A DNA stretch of 64,000 nucleotides from an uncultured Chloroflexota bacterium (GTDB lineage: Bacteria; Chloroflexota; Anaerolineae; Aggregatilineales; Phototrophicaceae), in NCBI GenBank assembly GCA_937974245.1, contig CALJKV010000008.1, positions 10,294 to 74,293 of the forward strand, in the 5' to 3' direction. The translations under genes and the position numbers were made by a program. Positions 35,227 to 44,558 of this stretch are shown piece after piece (within the stretch, counting starts at the first letter, position 1; every line of letters begins with the position of its first letter). Under the pieces are notes generated by a model. That model did no database searches, was not told where the DNA came from, and saw only the letters and a list, made by a program, of their open reading frames with translations.

Positions 35227-35940
35227 TCAATGGGGTTGGGATGAGGATAGCGGTGCTGGGGCAGATAGGGTATCAAACGGAGGTTCTCCCTGCTGCCGCG
35301 CCCCAAATTGAGTAAGATCAGCATCTGGCGTCCACTTTCTGCCATCAGGCAGGCGCGTGCGTTCATCAAACTCGACGTTATACAACACCGCACCTTCCAG
35401 GTTAGCAGCGAACAAATCTGCGCCTTCCAGCGTCACGTCGAACATTGTAATCCCTTGAAGATTGGCTTTCCATAGATTCGCGCCGGTCAGATTACCGCGC
35501 TCCATCCGCGCATCCTGAAAATTCGCGCCGTGCAGGTCTGCCCCTTTCAGGTTGACATCCCAGATATTGACGCTTTTGAGATTGGCGTTCCATAGGTCGG
35601 CGTTCTTTAAGGACCCATCACCCAGCCAGCCGTTCGCCCCCAATTCCCCCACCGCCTGCAACGCCAACCCATTATCGCGGCTGCGCATCTGGCGGATGAG
35701 GCGTTCTTTTTCGCGCCGTTTACCCAGGATGATCTGCAACAACCAGAACGCCAGAAACGCCCCGAACATTTCGGTACTCAGGTTTTGCAGCCAGTTTATT
35801 GACCACTGCGAAAACGATTCGTTCTGAAAAATCACGTTCAAGACACCCGACGCGATACTGCCGCCAATCGCGATCCCCAATAAAATGAGCATCACTGACC
35901 GGTCACTCAAACTCCCCAGCTTGCCTTTGAAGTGGTCCAT
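35227..35940 (-). CDS. Membrane-anchored pentapeptide repeat protein
   Basis: 237 residues from ATG at 35940; a TTG at 35955 with AGGA just upstream is an alternative. Two hydrophobic helices (residues about 14-37 and 55-72) are followed by a charged linker GKRREKERLIRQMRSRDNG and about 18 pentapeptide repeats of the A(D/N)LXX type from NADLWNANLKSVN to GADLFAANLEGAVL. These form a right-handed quadrilateral beta-helix, cytoplasmic if the first helices form a hairpin. The role is unknown. Confidence 0.85.
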   Translation of the reverse strand: MDHFKGKLGSLSDRSVMLILLGIAIGGSIASGVLNVIFQNESFSQWSINWLQNLSTEMFGAFLAFWLLQIILGKRREKERLIRQMRSRDNGLALQAVGELGANGWLGDGSLKNADLWNANLKSVNIWDVNLKGADLHGANFQDARMERGNLTGANLWKANLQGITMFDVTLEGADLFAANLEGAVLYNVEFDERTRLPDGRKWTPDADLTQFGARQQGEPPFDTLSAPAPLSSSQPH

Positions 35941-36139
35941 AACCAATGCCCTCAATCCTCGCGACTCACTACCAATACCCCTGAATCATAGAATATGTTG
36001 TTCCAACCCAATGTAACAATATCACAACCTCACCTACAGCGCACCCCGAAATATAGAATACAAATTTGAATTTGCAAACCAGGATTGAATCGTTGGGGAT
36101 TGGGCAACATGCATAGTAAACATTGTTTATGGCGTCCGG

Positions 36140-36169
36140 TTGACGAATGGCGACAATTTGTTGTACAGT
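36140..36169 (+). promoter_or_regulatory. Promoter of the lysine operon
   Basis: TTGACG (36140-36145), 18-base spacer, TACAGT (36164-36169). The start near 36176 would precede the first lysine leader peptide by about 30 bases, leaving a total leader of some 360 bases before lysW. Confidence 0.65.
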
Positions 36170-36204
36170 GTGAGGGTCGCAACTATCAAGCAGGATAAAT
36201 CATC

Positions 36205-36255
36205 GTGATAGTGAGTCTGTTTACCAAGAAAGTGAAGAAGCAGAACCACACCTGA
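36205..36255 (+). CDS. Lysine-rich leader peptide 1
   Basis: A 16-codon ORF with GTG at 36205 (AGGA at 36193-36196, eight bases before), an in-frame GTG at 36211 and TGA at 36253-36255. Residues 8-12 read KKVKK (AAG AAA GTG AAG AAG). Directly after it, TGTGGGCG (36259-36266) can pair either with CCACA inside the ORF (36246-36250) or with CGCCCACA of the terminator arm and loop (36311-36318). A ribosome stalled on the Lys codons would cover the first partner and favour antitermination. This is the four-segment layout of ribosome-mediated attenuation. Confidence 0.75.
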   Translation: MIVSLFTKKVKKQNHT

Positions 36256-36306
36256 GTTTGTGGGCGCTTTTGCTTTCCTGAACAGAAACAGGAACGAGAC
36301 CGCAAG

Positions 36307-36332
36307 AACCCGCCCACAGGCGGGTTTTTTTG
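36307..36332 (+). terminator. Attenuator 1 terminator
   Basis: Eight-bp stem AACCCGCC / GGCGGGTT (36307-36314 and 36319-36326) with loop CACA, followed by five Ts and G. Its left arm plus loop overlaps the sequence that can pair with the antiterminator strand at 36259-36266. Confidence 0.88.
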
Positions 36333-36360
36333 TTGGCACTCCGACCAGGATGAGGACACC

Positions 36361-36435
36361 ATGTACCACTGGATCATTCCAACCGACAGCAAGAAGAAAT
36401 GCAAGAAGCCCGAACCGGAACCATGTTCTGGATAG
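36361..36435 (+). CDS. Lysine-rich leader peptide 2
   Basis: A 24-codon ORF, ATG at 36361 to TAG at 36433-36435, with GAGGACACC just upstream (strong ribosome site). Residues 11-16 are KKKCKK: five Lys codons within six, from AAG AAG AAA TGC AAG AAG. It is followed by a second terminator 31 bases later, and an alternative hairpin CTTGCAC / GTGCAAG (36441-36447 and 36460-36466) abuts that terminator's left arm. It is a second attenuator in series with the first, ahead of lysW. The peptide need have no other function. Confidence 0.78.
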   Translation: MYHWIIPTDSKKKCKKPEPEPCSG

Positions 36436-36466
36436 TTCGTCTTGCACCATAATCGCTCAGTGCAAG

Positions 36467-36501
36467 CCGCCGTCTGGAACACCGGACGGCGGTTTTTATT
36501 T
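36467..36501 (+). terminator. Attenuator 2 terminator
   Basis: Eight-bp GC-rich stem CCGCCGTC / GACGGCGG (36467-36474 and 36485-36492), loop TGGAACACCG, followed by TTTTTATTTT. It lies 37 bases before the lysW start, so it must be bypassed for the operon to be expressed. Confidence 0.88.
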
Positions 36502-36537
36502 TGTCCATTGAACGCCATTTATGAGAGGAAACTAACT

Positions 36538-36714
36538 GTGAGTAACCATACGATTGAATGCCTGGAATGCGCCGCCGCTATCACTCTACCCGGCAACGTG
36601 ATGCAGAATGAGATTATCGCCTGCCCGGAGTGTGGTGTAGAACTGGAAGTCATCAGCTTGCAGCCACTTGAACTCGACTATGCGCCGGAAGTCGAAGAAG
36701 ATTGGGGCGAATAA
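36538..36714 (+). CDS. lysW: Alpha-aminoadipate carrier protein LysW
   Basis: 58 residues from GTG at 36538 with GAGAGGAA upstream. The start and size match LysW; a longer frame into the attenuator is rejected. Four Cys in CLEC and CPEC bind zinc. The C-terminus is acidic and ends EEDWGE, the invariant LysW signature whose terminal Glu is joined by an isopeptide bond to alpha-aminoadipate. Intermediates stay attached to this carrier until LysK releases lysine. It is the first gene of the operon; the next start (lysX) is two bases after its stop. Confidence 0.96.
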   Translation: MSNHTIECLECAAAITLPGNVMQNEIIACPECGVELEVISLQPLELDYAPEVEEDWGE

Positions 36715-36716
36715 TC

Positions 36717-37595
36717 ATGCGGTTGGCCTTGCTAGTAACGCACATTCGCGCTGAAGAGAAGCTCCTCATCGGTGCCTTTCAGGATGCCGGAGTCGAACCG
36801 GACATCATTTTAGATCGGGACCTGAATATAGACCTGGCCGGCGGCCCGGACCAGGCTGCCCCATCTGGCACGCACTGGCGTGACTACGACCTGGTACTCG
36901 AACGCTGTGTCAGCACCTCACGCGGGACCTACATGCTGGCGATTCTGGAACGGTGGGGGGTAAGGACTCTCAATAGCTACGCGACGGCGACGGTATGCGC
37001 CGATAAACTCCTGACAACCCTGGCACTAGCCGCCGCCCATATCCCCCAACCGGATACCCGTGTCGCGTTTGATACCGAGAGCGCGATGCAGTCTATCAGC
37101 GATGTGGGCTACCCCGCCGTGCTGAAACCCGTTACTGGGTCATGGGGGCGACTGCTGGCACGGGTCAATGACTCCGATAGTGCTGAGGCAATCCTGGAAC
37201 ACCGCCACACACTCGGAGGCTACACCTATCACACCTATTACGTGCAGGCATATATCGAAAAACCGGGGCGCGACATCCGGGCGTTTGTGGTCGGGGAGCA
37301 GACGATCTGCGCCATATACCGTACATCCCCCCACTGGATTACCAACACGGCACGCGGTGGCAGCGCGACAAACTGCCCAGTCACAGCGGAACTCGACACA
37401 TTGTGCCAACGGGCGGCGTCGGCGGTAGGTGGTGGCATCCTGGCGATTGATCTGCTCGAAACCGTTGACGGGGGTTTAGTGGTCAACGAGGTCAACCACA
37501 CGATGGAGTTCCGCAACAGCGGCGCACCGACCGGTGTGGACATCGCCGCACAGATTGCCCGTTATGTCCTGGCAGCAGCGGCGGTGCGTGTATGA
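36717..37595 (+). CDS. lysX: LysW-alpha-aminoadipate ligase LysX
   Basis: 292 residues from ATG at 36717, RimK-type ATP-grasp ligase. It uses ATP to attach the amino group of alpha-aminoadipate to the C-terminal Glu of LysW, protecting it. Motifs: [15 protein letters not shown] (ATP-binding Lys and glycine loop), [19 protein letters not shown], and the metal-binding C-terminus [20 protein letters not shown]. The pairing with LysW and homocitrate synthase argues for LysX; the same enzyme could also act in arginine synthesis. It overlaps lysY by four bases. Confidence 0.95.
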   Translation: MRLALLVTHIRAEEKLLIGAFQDAGVEPDIILDRDLNIDLAGGPDQAAPSGTHWRDYDLVLERCVSTSRGTYMLAILERWGVRTLNSYATATVCADKLLTTLALAAAHIPQPDTRVAFDTESAMQSISDVGYPAVLKPVTGSWGRLLARVNDSDSAEAILEHRHTLGGYTYHTYYVQAYIEKPGRDIRAFVVGEQTICAIYRTSPHWITNTARGGSATNCPVTAELDTLCQRAASAVGGGILAIDLLETVDGGLVVNEVNHTMEFRNSGAPTGVDIAAQIARYVLAAAAVRV

Positions 37596-38617
37596 TCGCC
37601 GCAGGAATTGTGGGAGGCAGTGGCTATACCGGCGGAGAACTACTGCGCCTGCTACATTTTCATCCCGAAGTGGCGGTTACACAGATCACCAGCCGGGGAG
37701 AAGCAGGGCGCTATGTGCATACGGTTCATCCGAATTTGCGCGATGTTTCCCGTTTGCAGTTCATCCACCCGGACGCGCTGGAATCCTGCGATGTGTTGTT
37801 TTTGTGCCTTCCACATGGCACAGCTGCGAAGGAAATTGAACGGTACGCTGCATTAGCCCCACGTATCATTGACTTCTCAGCGGACTTCCGGCTGGATGAC
37901 CCGGCGACTTATGCCCGCTGGTACGGCGGGGAGCACCCTGCCGCAGACTGGTTGAACCGTTTCGTCTACGGACTGCCGGAAGTCAACCGGGAACGGCTGC
38001 AAAACGCACAGTATGTGAGCGGCGTAGGCTGTAATGCGACAGTCACCAACCTGGGTCTGGGGCCGTTGGTTCGTGCCGGACTGGCAGATCGCGTGTATGC
38101 CGAAATCAAAGTCGGCTCGTCGGAAGCGGGTAACACCCCCGCCATGTCGTCGCATCACCCGGTACGCAGCGGGGCGGTACGCACTTACGCCGCCACCGGC
38201 CACCGCCACCAGTCCGAAATCGAGATGGTGCTGGGAACACAGACGCCGATTCACTTCAGCCTGACAGCGATTGAGATGGTGCGCGGTGCGCACCTGCTGG
38301 CGCATGTCACCCTGCGCGAAGTACAGACGGAAAAAGATATCTGGCGGTTATACCGGGCGGCATATCAAGACGAACCGTTCGTGCGTTTGGTCAACGGGCG
38401 CAGCGGGCTGCACCGCCTGCCAGAACCGCGTATCGTTGCCGGGACGAATTACTGCGACATCGGATTCGAAATGGATACTGGCGGACAGCACCTTGTCGTG
38501 GTCGCTGCGATTGACAACCTGGGCAAAGGCGCAGTGGGTAGTGCCGTGCAGAGTATGAACCTGATGCTGGGCTTTGATGAACGCGCCGGGCTGGAATTCC
38601 CGGGTATCTATCCGTAG
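37592..38617 (+). CDS. lysY: LysW-aminoadipyl-6-phosphate reductase LysY (ArgC family)
   Basis: 341 residues. The N-terminal Rossmann motif [17 protein letters not shown] binds NADPH. The catalytic Cys is in [10 protein letters not shown], and the His of [20 protein letters not shown] follows. It reduces the acyl phosphate on LysW-alpha-aminoadipate to the semialdehyde. By sequence alone it cannot be told from ArgC; the operon assigns it to lysine, though it might serve arginine as well. Confidence 0.94.
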   Translation: MIAAGIVGGSGYTGGELLRLLHFHPEVAVTQITSRGEAGRYVHTVHPNLRDVSRLQFIHPDALESCDVLFLCLPHGTAAKEIERYAALAPRIIDFSADFRLDDPATYARWYGGEHPAADWLNRFVYGLPEVNRERLQNAQYVSGVGCNATVTNLGLGPLVRAGLADRVYAEIKVGSSEAGNTPAMSSHHPVRSGAVRTYAATGHRHQSEIEMVLGTQTPIHFSLTAIEMVRGAHLLAHVTLREVQTEKDIWRLYRAAYQDEPFVRLVNGRSGLHRLPEPRIVAGTNYCDIGFEMDTGGQHLVVVAAIDNLGKGAVGSAVQSMNLMLGFDERAGLEFPGIYP

Positions 38618-38626
38618 GGAGTATGA

Positions 38627-39430
38627 ATGATGCAAGATGTATTGGTGGTGAAAATCGGCGGCGGCGCAAACGTGGATACTGCCGAAATCCTGCGCGATCT
38701 GGCCGGAATCGCACAGGAACGGGCAGTGATTGTCGTACACGGTGTCAGTGAACGTATGGCACGGCTTTCCGCTGAGCGTGGCATGGCTGTGCAGATGCTG
38801 CAATCACCCGATGGTCACAGTTCACGGTATACACCCGCGCCAGTGCGTGACCTGTTTGTGGAAGCAGCGTCACACGTCAACGATGAGATTATACGGGGAT
38901 TGAGCCGGTTGGGTATCGCGGCGCAAGGCCTGACACAGCCAGTGGTGATCCAGGGCGAACGTAAAACGGCTATCCGGGCGGTGGTGGATGGTCGGATACG
39001 GATGGTACGCGACGATTATACCGGACACATCACGGGCGCGGACAGCAGCGCGCTAATGGGTGTGCTTCTGCGAGGGGAAGTAGCTGTCGTACCCCCCTTC
39101 GCTACCAGCAGCGACGGCCTACTCAACGTAGACGGTGACAGAGCGGCGGCCGCAGTTGCAGCGGCAATACACGCGCAAACCCTGGTCATCCTGAGCAATG
39201 TGCACGGCCTGTATCGCCATTTCCCCGATGAGTCAAGCTTTGTCAGCCAGGTCCACGCCGGGCAGATTGACGACGCGATGCACTGGGCACAAGGTCGCAT
39301 GAAACGCAAAGTGCTCGGCGCAAAGGCGGCCCTTGAAAGCGGTGTGCACCGGGTGGTAATCGGGGATGGGCGGGTAGTTGACCCCATCTCACGGGCATTG
39401 GTCGGGGAAGGCACAGTATTCACATCATGA
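38627..39430 (+). CDS. lysZ: LysW-aminoadipate kinase LysZ (ArgB family)
   Basis: 267 residues. The amino acid kinase fold begins VLVVKIGGGANVD with VVHGVSERM, and the nucleotide part has TSSDGLLNVDGDRAAAAVA. It phosphorylates the side-chain carboxyl of LysW-bound alpha-aminoadipate. Two adjacent ATGs (38627 and 38630) follow a GTAGGGAG site; either may start it. The C-terminus overlaps lysJ by four bases (ATGA). Confidence 0.94.
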   Translation: MMQDVLVVKIGGGANVDTAEILRDLAGIAQERAVIVVHGVSERMARLSAERGMAVQMLQSPDGHSSRYTPAPVRDLFVEAASHVNDEIIRGLSRLGIAAQGLTQPVVIQGERKTAIRAVVDGRIRMVRDDYTGHITGADSSALMGVLLRGEVAVVPPFATSSDGLLNVDGDRAAAAVAAAIHAQTLVILSNVHGLYRHFPDESSFVSQVHAGQIDDAMHWAQGRMKRKVLGAKAALESGVHRVVIGDGRVVDPISRALVGEGTVFTS

Positions 39431-40599
39431 TCGAAGCCACGCGCACATTGACGGAAATCGAAGCGCAGCATACCAGCGGCGCATATCCAAAACGACCGCT
39501 TATTGTCGTACGTGGAGAAGGCTGCACTGTCTGGGATGACGCTGGGCGTGCCTACCTGGATGCGACCAGCGGGCAGGGCGTAGCGCTGCTGGGGCATAGT
39601 CACCCGGCCATCGTCGCAGCGATCACGGCACAGGCGGCACAACTCATCACCTGCCCGGAGATTTTCTACAACGACCAGCGCGCCAGATTGTATGAACTGC
39701 TGGAAACCATGCTGCCGGACGAGATTAACCGCTTCTTCCTGTGTAACAGCGGCGCAGAGGCGATAGAAGGCGCGTTGAAGGTCGCACGATTGCTGACCGG
39801 GCGCACCGGCATCGTGGCCGCCAAACGTGGCTTTCATGGACGCACCCTGGGCGCCCTTTCGCTAACATGGAATAAAGACTACCGTGAGCCGTTCGCACCC
39901 TGGCAACCAGCCGTGACGCACGTTACCTACAACGACCTGGATGCAGCGGGGGCGGCCATTGATAAAGATACGGCGGCGGTAGTCGTTGAGGCCGTACAGG
40001 GCGAGGGTGGCGTGTATCCGGTGGACGCGGGCTACCTGCACGGGCTACGCGAACTATGCGATATGCACGGCGCGCTGCTCATCATGGACGAGATTCAGAC
40101 TGGTTTTGGACGTACTGGGCGCTGGTTCGCCTTTGAACACAGCGGAATCGTGCCGGATGTGGTGGCACTGGCGAAGGGTATCGCGGGCGGCGTGCCGATG
40201 GGCGCGGTGGCCTGGTGTGGCAGTCTGGGTACTCTGGCGGGCGGAAGTCATGGCAGCACCTTTGGCGGGAATCCACTGGCGTGCGCGGCGGCTGTTGCGG
40301 CGATAACGACTCTGCGCGACGAAAACCTGGTCGAACGGGCGGCTGAACTGGGCGCGTGGTTCCAGGCTGAACTGGGGGCGATCTCTTTGGGACAGGTGCG
40401 CGAGGTTCGCGGCCTGGGGTTGATGGTCGCGCTTGAACTGCGCGGGCGGGTGACGCCTGTGCTGAAGACTCTCCAAGAGGAATACGGGATTTTAGCCTTG
40501 CCCGCCGGGCTAAATGTACTGCGACTGCTGCCGCCGCTGGTCATCAGCCGAGAACAGTTGACATCGATCCGGGATGCTCTGGCGGAGGTCCTGTCGTGA
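39427..40599 (+). CDS. lysJ: LysW-aminoadipate-semialdehyde aminotransferase LysJ (class III)
   Basis: 390 residues, PLP-dependent fold type I, ArgD/LysJ family. [15 protein letters not shown] and [16 protein letters not shown] are the cofactor-binding blocks, and the Schiff-base Lys is in [16 protein letters not shown]. It turns the LysW-bound semialdehyde into LysW-lysine using glutamate. It overlaps lysZ and lysK by four bases each, a sign of strict translational coupling across the operon. Confidence 0.94.
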   Translation: MIEATRTLTEIEAQHTSGAYPKRPLIVVRGEGCTVWDDAGRAYLDATSGQGVALLGHSHPAIVAAITAQAAQLITCPEIFYNDQRARLYELLETMLPDEINRFFLCNSGAEAIEGALKVARLLTGRTGIVAAKRGFHGRTLGALSLTWNKDYREPFAPWQPAVTHVTYNDLDAAGAAIDKDTAAVVVEAVQGEGGVYPVDAGYLHGLRELCDMHGALLIMDEIQTGFGRTGRWFAFEHSGIVPDVVALAKGIAGGVPMGAVAWCGSLGTLAGGSHGSTFGGNPLACAAAVAAITTLRDENLVERAAELGAWFQAELGAISLGQVREVRGLGLMVALELRGRVTPVLKTLQEEYGILALPAGLNVLRLLPPLVISREQLTSIRDALAEVLS

Positions 40600-41657
40600 T
40601 TGCGACTCGAATCGAACCTACAACGATTGAGGCGCTGCTGCACGACCTGGTGGCGGTTCCAAGTCCATCGCATGAGGAAGCGGGAGCGGTGCGCCACCTG
40701 GTTGAGTGGATGGCGGGACACGATTATGACGAAGCCTTTGTGGATGCTGCTGGCAACGCGGTAGGCATACGTGGCAGTGGCTCGCGAGACATCGTGCTGC
40801 TCGGCCATATTGACACCTTCGGCGGCGTGCTGCCGGTGCGTATCGAAGACCGCTGCCTGTACGGGCGTGGCGCGGTGGATGCCAAAGGATCGCTGTGTGC
40901 CTTCGCAGCGGCTGTCGCCCAGGCCGATTTGCCGCCGGACACCCGCTTCATCGTGATCGGCGCCGTGGAAGAAGAAGCCCGCTCCAGCAAAGGGGCACGC
41001 TATGCCACAGGACAGTACCAACCGGCGATGTGCATCGTCGGCGAGCCATCGTCATGGGATCGCCTCACGCTGGGCTACAAAGGGCGTTTGCTGCTGCGTT
41101 GGCGCTGGGAAGGCGCACTCGCACACAGCGCATCCCAGGTTGCCAGCCCGCCAGAACACGCTATCGCCTTCTGGGAGCATATTACCCATCACGCCGCCGA
41201 AATCAATCTGGGGCGAGAGTCCCTGTTCAGCCGGTTAGACGTGACTTTGCAGCAGGTCAACAGCGGGCAGGACGGGGCCTTTGGCTGGGCGGAGGCACTC
41301 ATCGGTTTTCGCCTGCCGCCAGATATTGACCCATTTAAATTGGCTGATGCGTTCATGTCACAAACCGGGGATGCCGTCATTGAACCCTACGGACATGAAC
41401 TGGCTTACCTCGCACCGAGGGACACCGAATTAGCGCGTGTCATGCGCCGGGCGATCCGTGAACAGGGTGGTAAAACGGCCTTTGTCCACAAAACCGGCAC
41501 GTCCGATATGAATGTTGTCGCCCCGGCCTGGAACTGCCCGATACTGGCATACGGCCCCGGCGATTCGTCACTCGATCACACACCAAACGAACACATCCAT
41601 CTCGATGAATATCTGCGTGCCGTCGCTGTTCTGACCGGCGCACTCAGCGGTCTGTAG
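40596..41657 (+). CDS. lysK: LysW-lysine hydrolase LysK (M20 family)
   Basis: 353 residues from GTG at 40596, overlapping the lysJ stop. M20 metallohydrolase: [10 protein letters not shown] (metal His and Asp), [11 protein letters not shown] (bridging Asp), [13 protein letters not shown] (catalytic Glu and metal Glu) and [10 protein letters not shown] are all present. It cleaves lysine from the LysW C-terminal Glu and recycles the carrier. The dimerisation (lid) domain is short, as in LysK compared with ArgE/DapE. Confidence 0.94.
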   Translation: MIATRIEPTTIEALLHDLVAVPSPSHEEAGAVRHLVEWMAGHDYDEAFVDAAGNAVGIRGSGSRDIVLLGHIDTFGGVLPVRIEDRCLYGRGAVDAKGSLCAFAAAVAQADLPPDTRFIVIGAVEEEARSSKGARYATGQYQPAMCIVGEPSSWDRLTLGYKGRLLLRWRWEGALAHSASQVASPPEHAIAFWEHITHHAAEINLGRESLFSRLDVTLQQVNSGQDGAFGWAEALIGFRLPPDIDPFKLADAFMSQTGDAVIEPYGHELAYLAPRDTELARVMRRAIREQGGKTAFVHKTGTSDMNVVAPAWNCPILAYGPGDSSLDHTPNEHIHLDEYLRAVAVLTGALSGL

Positions 41658-41670
41658 AGGAACGAATAAC

Positions 41671-42813
41671 ATGCCACTCGATAATTACCACATTATTGAA
41701 AGCACCCTGCGCGAAGGTGAACAGTTCAGCACCGCCACGTTTACGACTGCCCAGAAGATCGAGATCGCCGCACAGCTGGATAACTTTGGCGTAGAGATGC
41801 TGGAAATGACCTCGCCATGTGCCTCGCCGCGCAGCCAATCGGATATTCGGGCGATTCTCAGAGAGGGCTTCAAAACACACATCCTGACACACATCCGCTG
41901 TGACATCAACGACGCCCGCATCGCGCTGGATACCGGTGTACATGGCGTGGACGTGGTCATCGGTACGTCGCCACAGTTGATGCAACATAGTCACGGACTG
42001 TCTATCCGCCAGATTATAGACCGCGCCGCCGAGGTACTGGCCTATATCCGCGAACAAGCGCCGGACGTGATTCTACGCTTCAGCACCGAGGATAGTTTTC
42101 GCAGCCGGGAAAGCGACCTGCTCCGGGTCTATCTGGCTGTGGCTGACCTGGGTCTGGTGGATAGGTTAGGGATTGCCGACACAGTCGGGGTTGCCACACC
42201 GACGCAGGTCTATCGGCTGACCGACGACCTGGTACGGTTAGCAGGGATTGATGTCGAGTTTCACGGGCATAATGACAGCGGCTGCGCGATTGCTAACGCC
42301 TATGCCGCGCTGGAAGCCGGGGCAACTCACATTGACACGACTATTCTGGGTATTGGCGAACGCAATGGGATCACGCCATTGGGTGGCCTGGTCGCCCGTC
42401 TGTACACATTGAATCCCGCTTACGTGACGAAATACCGGCTCGAACTGGTGGCTGCGCTCGACCAACTCATCGCCGGATACTGTGGGCTGGATATTCCGTT
42501 CAATAATTACATTACCGGCAGCAGCGCCTTTATCCACAAAGCGGGGATTCATGCTAAAGCGGTGCTGGCCGACCCGCAAACCTACGAGGTGATTAACCCG
42601 GCAGACTTTGGCCTGAACCGTGAAATCGCCATCGGTCACCATTTGACGGGGTGGAACGCGGTACGCAGCCGGGCGGAGGCGCTGGGCTTGCAGATTGACA
42701 ACGCGACGCTGCGTGACATCACGCAACATATCAAGACTCAGGCGGACGATGTTGCTCTAAGCGCCGCCGAAATTGATGGACTGCTCCGGCAGGCCGGGGG
42801 AGCGGGAATATGA
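41671..42813 (+). CDS. hcs: Homocitrate synthase
   Basis: 380 residues, HMGL/DRE-TIM family: STLREGEQF is the metal-binding and catalytic Arg motif, [15 protein letters not shown] the second metal site (HxH), and [16 protein letters not shown] a family-specific C-terminal block. The absence of the large LeuA regulatory domain and the operon context favour homocitrate synthase (acetyl-CoA plus 2-oxoglutarate) over isopropylmalate or citramalate synthase. AGAGGAACGAATAAC precedes the ATG. This is the first committed step of the pathway. Confidence 0.93.
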   Translation: MPLDNYHIIESTLREGEQFSTATFTTAQKIEIAAQLDNFGVEMLEMTSPCASPRSQSDIRAILREGFKTHILTHIRCDINDARIALDTGVHGVDVVIGTSPQLMQHSHGLSIRQIIDRAAEVLAYIREQAPDVILRFSTEDSFRSRESDLLRVYLAVADLGLVDRLGIADTVGVATPTQVYRLTDDLVRLAGIDVEFHGHNDSGCAIANAYAALEAGATHIDTTILGIGERNGITPLGGLVARLYTLNPAYVTKYRLELVAALDQLIAGYCGLDIPFNNYITGSSAFIHKAGIHAKAVLADPQTYEVINPADFGLNREIAIGHHLTGWNAVRSRAEALGLQIDNATLRDITQHIKTQADDVALSAAEIDGLLRQAGGAGI

Positions 42814-44069
42814 CCGGCAATACCTTTGTAGAGAAAGTGCTGGCGCGTGCTGCTGGGCTTGACTCAGTACGAGCGGGGGATGTCATAGATGTGCGCCCGG
42901 ATATAATCTTCAGTCACGACAACACAGCGGCCATCCGCCGTATTTTTGAGGCAACCGGCGCAGCCCGCATCATCCGACCTGAACGCGTGGTCTTCACGCT
43001 TGACCACGCTGTGCCAGCTCCAACGACACGCCACGCACAGAACCACGCGGAAATCCGCGAATGGGCGAATTTACAGGGTGTCGCCAACTTTTTTGAGGTC
43101 GGACGCGGTATCTGCCACCAGGTTATCAGTGAAGAAGCCCTGGTGTTACCCGGCGAGACGATCTTCGGCTCGGACAGCCATAGCACGCACTTCGGCTGGC
43201 TGGGGGCATTCGGCATGGGCGTGGGGCGTACCGAGATGGCAGCGCTGTGGGCAACGGGCGAACTGTGGATTCAAGTGCCAGAAGCCGTGCGCCTGACAGT
43301 TACGGGAACGCTGCGTGGGGGTGTCACCGCCAAAGACCTGGCGCTGCATGTTATCGGACGTTGGGGCGCGGACGGGGCGGCATACCGTTCGCTTGAGTTC
43401 GCTGGGGATACGATTGGCACAATGTCGCTGGACGAGCGTGCTGTAATCCCCAATATGATGGCCGAGTTTGGAGCGATGAACGCCTATCTGCCACCCGATG
43501 ATGCGATTTTTGCCTACCTGGAGGACAAGCGCCGCCGGAATTATACACCCCTCTTTCCTGACTCAGACGCTGTATACAGCGAAGCATGGGGGATTCAGGC
43601 GGAGGATGTACATCCGGTAGTCGCCCTACCCCATAACCCGGATCAGGTCGTCAGCCTGCCAGAAGCAGCAGGTGTACCAATCCAGCAGGCGTTCCTGGGA
43701 ACATGCACTAACGGGCGCTACAGCGATCTGGAAGCGGCGGCGCGAGTGGTCGCTGGTCACCATGTCAAAATCAGGTTCATCGTAATCCCGGCCAGTTCAC
43801 AGGTTCTGCAAAGAGCCATCGAGTCAGGAGTGCTGGCAACATTGATCGAAGCCGGGGCGACGATTGGCACGCCGGGCTGCGGCCCGTGTATGGGCAATCA
43901 CATGGGCATTCCCGCACCAGATGAGGCAACTATCAGCAGCGGCAACCGTAATTTCCGCGGGCGCATGGGCACACCGGATGCCCCAGTTTACCTGGCGAAC
44001 CCGTATGTCGTCGCCGCCAGCGCCCTGACTGGCTGTATCACTGATCCTGGGGAGTTTCTATCATGTTGA
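42810..44069 (+). CDS. lysT: Homoaconitase large subunit
   Basis: 419 residues of the LeuC/aconitase family. The [4Fe-4S] ligands are Cys in [12 protein letters not shown] and the two in [32 protein letters not shown] is the substrate and cluster block. It hydrates and dehydrates homocitrate to homoisocitrate with the next gene. Sequence alone does not exclude isopropylmalate isomerase; the position between homocitrate synthase and homoisocitrate dehydrogenase decides. It overlaps its neighbours at both ends. Confidence 0.93.
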   Translation: MTGNTFVEKVLARAAGLDSVRAGDVIDVRPDIIFSHDNTAAIRRIFEATGAARIIRPERVVFTLDHAVPAPTTRHAQNHAEIREWANLQGVANFFEVGRGICHQVISEEALVLPGETIFGSDSHSTHFGWLGAFGMGVGRTEMAALWATGELWIQVPEAVRLTVTGTLRGGVTAKDLALHVIGRWGADGAAYRSLEFAGDTIGTMSLDERAVIPNMMAEFGAMNAYLPPDDAIFAYLEDKRRRNYTPLFPDSDAVYSEAWGIQAEDVHPVVALPHNPDQVVSLPEAAGVPIQQAFLGTCTNGRYSDLEAAARVVAGHHVKIRFIVIPASSQVLQRAIESGVLATLIEAGATIGTPGCGPCMGNHMGIPAPDEATISSGNRNFRGRMGTPDAPVYLANPYVVAASALTGCITDPGEFLSC

Positions 44070-44557
44070 CGGCTCATCGCGCCTGGGTGTATGGCGATCA
44101 TGTGAATACCGATGTGATTTTTCCCGGCAAGTACACCTACACCCTCAAGACGCCGGAAGAAATCGCCAGTAAAGCGTTAGAGGACTTGGACCCGGCCTTC
44201 GCTGCCCAGGTACAGGCGGGGGATGTCATCGTGGCAGGGCGCAACTGGGGCTGTGGCAGCAGCCGGGAGCAAGCGGTCACAGCACTGAAGTATGCCGGAA
44301 TCAGTATTATGATCGCCGCGAGCTTCAACGGCCTGTACTACCGTAATTGTATCAACCAGGGAGTCTGGCCGGTGGTGTGTTCGGGGTTGGCCGAGTACGT
44401 CCGGACTGGCGACAAAATTGAGATTGACCGGGAAAATGGCGTTATGCTCGTGAGGAATAAGTCCTTCAAAATACCGTCACTGCCGGACAGTGTACGGACG
44501 ATCCTGGCCGCCGGCGGCCTCGTCCCGATGCTACAAAAACGCTTCCAAGGGGCATGA
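44063..44557 (+). CDS. lysU: Homoaconitase small subunit
   Basis: 164 residues, LeuD family swivel domain. [17 protein letters not shown] and [14 protein letters not shown] (substrate Arg loop) are present. The Y-x-Y residues in GKYTYTL are in the loop thought to set substrate preference in these small subunits. It overlaps the large subunit gene by seven bases and ends one base before homoisocitrate dehydrogenase. Confidence 0.93.
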   Translation: MLTAHRAWVYGDHVNTDVIFPGKYTYTLKTPEEIASKALEDLDPAFAAQVQAGDVIVAGRNWGCGSSREQAVTALKYAGISIMIAASFNGLYYRNCINQGVWPVVCSGLAEYVRTGDKIEIDRENGVMLVRNKSFKIPSLPDSVRTILAAGGLVPMLQKRFQGA

Positions 44558-44558
44558 T

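Noticed and set aside
35127..35393. Small minus-strand frame overlapping the cspA terminator
   Set aside because: It runs in another frame through the pentapeptide gene and the terminator hairpin.
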